A stretch of 64,000 bases of DNA from Hofstenia miamia (taxonomy: Eukaryota > Xenacoelomorpha > Acoela), in contig SCFE01000073.1 of NCBI GenBank assembly GCA_004352715.1, forward strand, positions 933,170 to 997,169, written 5' to 3'. The notes under the pieces were generated by a model that was not told where the DNA came from, ran no database searches, and saw nothing but the letters and a program-made list of their open reading frames with translations. The position numbers and the translations under genes are program-made. Positions 59,960 to 64,000 of the stretch are shown here, one piece after another (position 1 is the stretch's first letter; each line of letters opens with the position of its first letter).

Positions 59960-61560
59960 AATTTCTCATTAGTTTCATCATTTTCTTTGTGTTAAAAACA
60001 GATTATTACACATTCATATAAATAAACATTCTCTTCATATTTTTGGAGGTGAATTAAAACTGTGAACAATGAGATTTATTGTTTTTCCACTTAATAGTTA
60101 AAGATATCTTTAATACATTACAAAGGAATGCTCTTAAAATCTAAAAGTGCGGTACATCGAAAACAAAAGAATATTCGTTTGGATTTAGATTTCAGCTGTG
60201 CAGATTTTACAAAGAATTGGTTTTATAGTCAATTAATTATAAATGATTCAGTGTGCAGTTCCACCACTGTTTATTACCAAATTCTCTGAAAGTAGCTATT
60301 TTCCTCTATAGTTTATGATATATTTCAACAATTTCCTTAATAACATCATCATATACTGCAAGGTGATTCATTTTTCTTTCCGTCACGTGATAGACTATAG
60401 CTATAGATGACATTCTTTAAACTTATTTCTAAAATTTTAAAATAGAAAACCTTTAAATCTTTAATGCTGAAGTGAATCTTTTTTAAGAAATGTATTTCTA
60501 GTTTGGTACTTTTGGTCAAACCGAAAATTTAACGAGTTGACTTAAGGCATTTTGGCAAATTGATTGAGCCAAAATAATGTTTAGAAGATTTACTTTAGGT
60601 GATAAATCTGATAAAATAATCGATATCAATAAACAAGGATTTTACATACTAGTGGTTCTCACTTTGTTTCAAATATTGTAGTGTATGAAGTTTAAAAAAA
60701 AAGTTTATCAATAATGTTAAAAATATTCAAATTATAAGCATTGATAATTTAAAATGATATCCGAATTCGAAGCTGTTCACATGATAAAAGAAAGACTTTT
60801 TATTCAGTTACTTTTAATGTGACCTGATTCATTCAAATAATTCATGCAACTAAGGCGAATGTAACAAATTCATCGTGCTGCCTAACTGCATATGATTCAA
60901 ACTGATAAGTAGTCAGGACAATCGTTTTACAAACTGATATACATGGTTACAAATTACAAAATATATATATATATATATATATAAATATAATATGATCATT
61001 TTATTTCCGATTTTTCAACAGATTTACTATTTTACTTTATACTCAAAGTAATAGAATAAGAATTTCCTTTGAAATACGAACATCACGATAAATAATTTTA
61101 CAATGAGCTACAAAAATATAACTATTTATTTTTTAGCAAGTAATGGAATATTTCGTTGATATTTATTGGTGTTTTTAAAATATCAATCTATTTTCTTACT
61201 ACTATATTGAACTTTAAATAGGTTGGTTTTAATTAGCAAATCTTCATCACTTGCTTTAAGAAAAGGAACTGAGTTGCTTTAACATACTTTGCAATAAATT
61301 TACATAGAAAAACCTTTTAATTAGAAATATATTAATTTTTAGAAAAAATTTCTAAGCATGCTTCTAATGTTGGGAGCAGACTGATTTTATTCTTCATTAT
61401 CAGCAATTTTGTGTCACAAATTTTGATAGATCATATTGGTAAGAAAGTTTCTGGAAACTTAGTTAAGATAGTATGTTAGATTTTATATTATCATAAAAAA
61501 CACTGCTATAAATTAGAGGAAAATTATTCACACTTTTAATAGATTGATGTATTAGCGATT
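59960..61560. other. AT-rich intergenic DNA with a TA tract, no gene
   Basis: TA run at 60961-60983. No frame with motif support. Confidence 0.6.
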
Positions 61561-61579
61561 AAGGACGAATAAAAGACAA

Positions 61580-62284
61580 TCAATCCAAAATATTTTCGTT
61601 ATCTATCACCTGTTGCCACATTTCAGGCGATGGTTATATTCGTTTCGTCCAGAAGTCGCATTGCTTTGAAGCAATAAAGGCATCCAGGAACATTTAAACA
61701 TTTGTTTTGTTTTCGAACTTTATATCGCAAATTGCTCTTTGCAAGGTAGAAAATACGTGGAAATCAGAAGGAACGAGGTCAGAAGAAAACGCTGGATGCA
61801 CCATAATTTCCCACCTCGCATCCTTCAGCTTTTTCGACATTTTCTTTGCACAATGGGCTAGTGAATTGATTTGGTGGTAAATTATCTTATTGAAATTCGG
61901 GCGCTTTCGGTCGACTTGTTTCAGTAGACAGCCTTGTCAATGTTGGTATTGCTTTAAAGAAGATCCATTATGCTGATCTCTAGGAAATCCCACTAAATTG
62001 CAATGGTAAATATCTTTAGCATAAGCAATCCATTTGACCAGGGTTTGGGTTGTCGATCTTTGCTACGTCAGGATGCTTTTCCCCTCAGCACTCAGTTTTC
62101 ATCCATGTTGATTACTGACTCTAACCAATGGAATCTCCGGCTTGGTCCTAGCAGACTTTGACAAGCTATAAAGCGTTCTTGTTTTCTTCCTTCAGTCAAT
62201 CCACGTAAACCCATTTTTCCAAGCTTGTTGACTCCTGCTGAGATGATGCATGTGAAATTCCAAACCTTTCCATAAGTCCATCTT
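61580..62284 (-). pseudogene. mariner-family transposase relic
   Basis: Minus strand with several frame changes. It opens with the end of the second helix-turn-helix (GLMERFGISHASSQQ, LEKW). Then come QERFIACQSLLGPSRRFHWL and NMDEN, which carries the first catalytic aspartate (the T-DEkW box). Then WIAYAKDIYHCNLVGF, KKMSKKLKDARWEIMVHP, AFSSDLVPSDFHVF (the SPDLAPSDfH box with the third acid), ICDIKFENKTN and PEMWQQVIDNE, close to the natural C-terminus at 61582. The HHDNA box reads YHQIN, so the second catalytic acid is lost. The 5' end is cut by the MITE at 62286. Confidence 0.8.
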
Positions 62285-62285
62285 A

Positions 62286-62585
62286 GGTCCCTGCGAGTTG
62301 ACATTTTTAGATTCGAGTCGAGTTCGAGTTGAGTTGGAACTCTAATTCGCGAGTTCGAGTTGAGTTACAATTAGGCCTATATTTAGACTTATTATTCTCG
62401 GTAGGCTAAACTATATATAACTAGACTGCCTTATATAAATGTAGGGAAAAGATACAACATGCGAAACTAAATAAGAGAAAACATACCTGAAGACTTACCT
62501 TTGGGGTAAATTATAAAAGTTTGTTATATTCTTCGACATTATAGGTAACCGTGGACGACTCGAATTTCGAGTACTCGCAGGGCCC
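62286..62585. mobile_element. 300-bp hAT-like MITE truncating the mariner relic
   Basis: Left end GGTCCCTGCGAGT and reverse-complemented right end GGGCCCTGCGAGT match at 12 of 13, and attcgagtcg recurs just inside both ends. cgagttcgagttgagtt occurs twice at 62319 and 62350 (31 bp apart), a subterminal repeat. The interior is AT-rich and non-coding. The right end sits directly against a (TA)n tract; no 8-bp target duplication is visible. Confidence 0.7.
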
Positions 62586-62610
62586 ATATATATATATATA
62601 TATATATTTG
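62586..62610. repeat. (TA)n microsatellite
   Basis: TA run abutting the MITE end. Confidence 0.95.
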
Positions 62611-63985
62611 CGTTTTTTAACATACTAATTTACATCCCGTGTTATAAAACCCCATGCTGTTTATGAATTGCCAAAACATTTTTTTCCTGGGATATTTGCT
62701 TAAACATATTGCAATGGACATTCCAAACATATTTAAGACAATAGAAAGAATTAAAAAAATATTCATAAGAAAAATATAAATTTTCTGGGTTTTCATAGAA
62801 TATGGCGATATATAATTTCTTATAGATATTGGCCGTTTATAACTGCAGTAAGATATGATTGCATGAGAATGGTAATTAACCTTAATAACACTATATTTTT
62901 TAACTTGCACAACTATTTTCCATTAAATTTAGTAATTAGTAAACTTAATTAGTAATGTTTTTAAAATCACATGCAAAAATTTCGAAGTGTATCTTTTCAA
63001 GATTAGTTGTATTATGATTGATTTTGACACTTCTATGGAGGATATACTTTCAAATAAATTTATCTGAGAATTGTAATGGTCAAATTTCTAAGAAACTAAG
63101 AAGAGAAATACGGGACGGAATTGAACAAACATAAATTATATACAAGAAAATATTCTACAAAAAATGCGTGATTACATATTTTTTATAAAAAACTAAAATT
63201 TATTTATCTCCAAAAGATCATTCCCAAGCTGTTCCTGACAGTGAATATGTACCACCAACTTCTTAGAAAAACATTGAGGAATTAATCGATTTTTTTTGTA
63301 GTAGAATTTGAAAATTTGTCACCGAATGGGCCTAGTTGTTCAAAGTTGATGAAAAAACTACATATTTTGCAGCGTAAATGAGTTAATTTGTAGTTTAATT
63401 CCGTTCCATTTATATGGTATATACTCATTCACTTAGTATTTTTAATATTCTTGTTGATAATGTTAGAATATCTATAGTACACGTAACGATTAAGTTGCAT
63501 CATTGAAAACAACAATTCTAAGAAGATTGTGTTTCATTTCTATATTTTAATTAGTTAAATAAATTTTGCACTATGGACTGAAGGATATAGTCTAGAATTA
63601 TAAGAATAAATGATAAAAAATAAAAAAAATTCAAAATTTTTTTAAAAAAATACTGGTAATTTTTGTTGGAATAAAACACTCGTCGTAGAAATTATGTCAT
63701 CTGAGAACGATGATAAAAATATATAGGGGGACATTTAAAATCAAACATCATACAAGGTGACCAATGATCATCTTACATCATGAGACTTGTAGAATAATCT
63801 TAATATCTAGTAAAAACTAAAACTTTGAAGCATTTAATAAGGTATCAAATGAGGAAAATATATTAAATAAGCAAAACCCTTCAAATTTATTTTCTTCGAG
63901 AATAGTTCACTGTAAGTAATTTCCTCCCAGTATCTACTATACTCATGATAATTCTTACAATCTAAATTCTTAAGTATGTTCTTAG
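62611..63985. other. AT-rich intergenic DNA, no gene
   Basis: A minus-strand frame at 62617-62910 has hydrophobic stretches but no family resemblance. The rest has no open frame of note. Confidence 0.55.
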
Positions 63986-64000
63986 ATATATATATATATA
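63986..64000. repeat. (TA)n tract running off the window
   Basis: The window ends inside a TA run. Confidence 0.9.

Overview
This is an AT-rich (roughly 70% A+T) nuclear genome window from an animal. The signs are dense (TA)n microsatellites, short decayed open reading frames, a canonical GT-AG intron, and remains of metazoan-type transposons (hAT, Tc1/mariner, piggyBac, Ty3/gypsy, APE-type non-LTR elements, a Penelope-like GIY-YIG endonuclease). Two further multi-copy protein families, which I know only from invertebrate repeats, are also present. The mix suits a repeat-rich marine invertebrate such as a mollusc or cnidarian, but no species can be named. I find no bacterial operons, no CRISPR array, no convincing tRNA or rRNA gene, and no intact host protein gene. 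The only hints of host coding are two short exon-like stretches (29895-30119 and 59753-59956).

Layout. 0-2 kb: Tc1-like and hAT transposase relics. 2-11.5 kb: mostly AT-rich intergenic DNA with TA tracts and one large inverted repeat (5940-6677). 11.6-12.9 kb: relic of an uncharacterised invertebrate repeat protein, followed by a 226-bp GC-rich MITE. 14.2-17.1 kb: non-LTR endonuclease and reverse transcriptase pieces with a GIY-YIG ORF, part of which appears twice around a single N. 18.5-34.3 kb: scattered Penelope-like and non-LTR fragments, diverged tandem repeats, an internally deleted hAT copy with TIRs and an 8-bp target duplication (31566-32484), and a small hAT-type MITE. 36.6-39.5 kb: a nearly full-length DNA transposon with about 166-bp TIRs sitting inside a (TA)n tract. 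41.6-47.8 kb: a Ty3/gypsy gag-pol relic with a long degenerate downstream region. 47.8-57.2 kb: two copies of a roughly 1.3-kb LTR enclosing an intron-containing piggyBac-derived pseudogene on the minus strand. 57.2-64 kb: intergenic DNA, a candidate exon, and a mariner relic cut by a hAT-like MITE.

Assembly caveats. There are seven N runs. At three of them (4088-4144, 16246, 58543-58674) the same sequence lies on both sides of the Ns, which points to unmerged contig ends rather than real duplications. Most of the other gaps fall in TA tracts.

The genes do not work together as a pathway. The window is a layered record of transposon insertions. The most informative items are the TIR-bounded element that identifies an uncharacterised repeat protein as a DNA transposase, the piggyBac relic with a Tudor/SH3-like 5' exon and a clean intron, and the LTR carrying an ORF that has no indels between its two copies.
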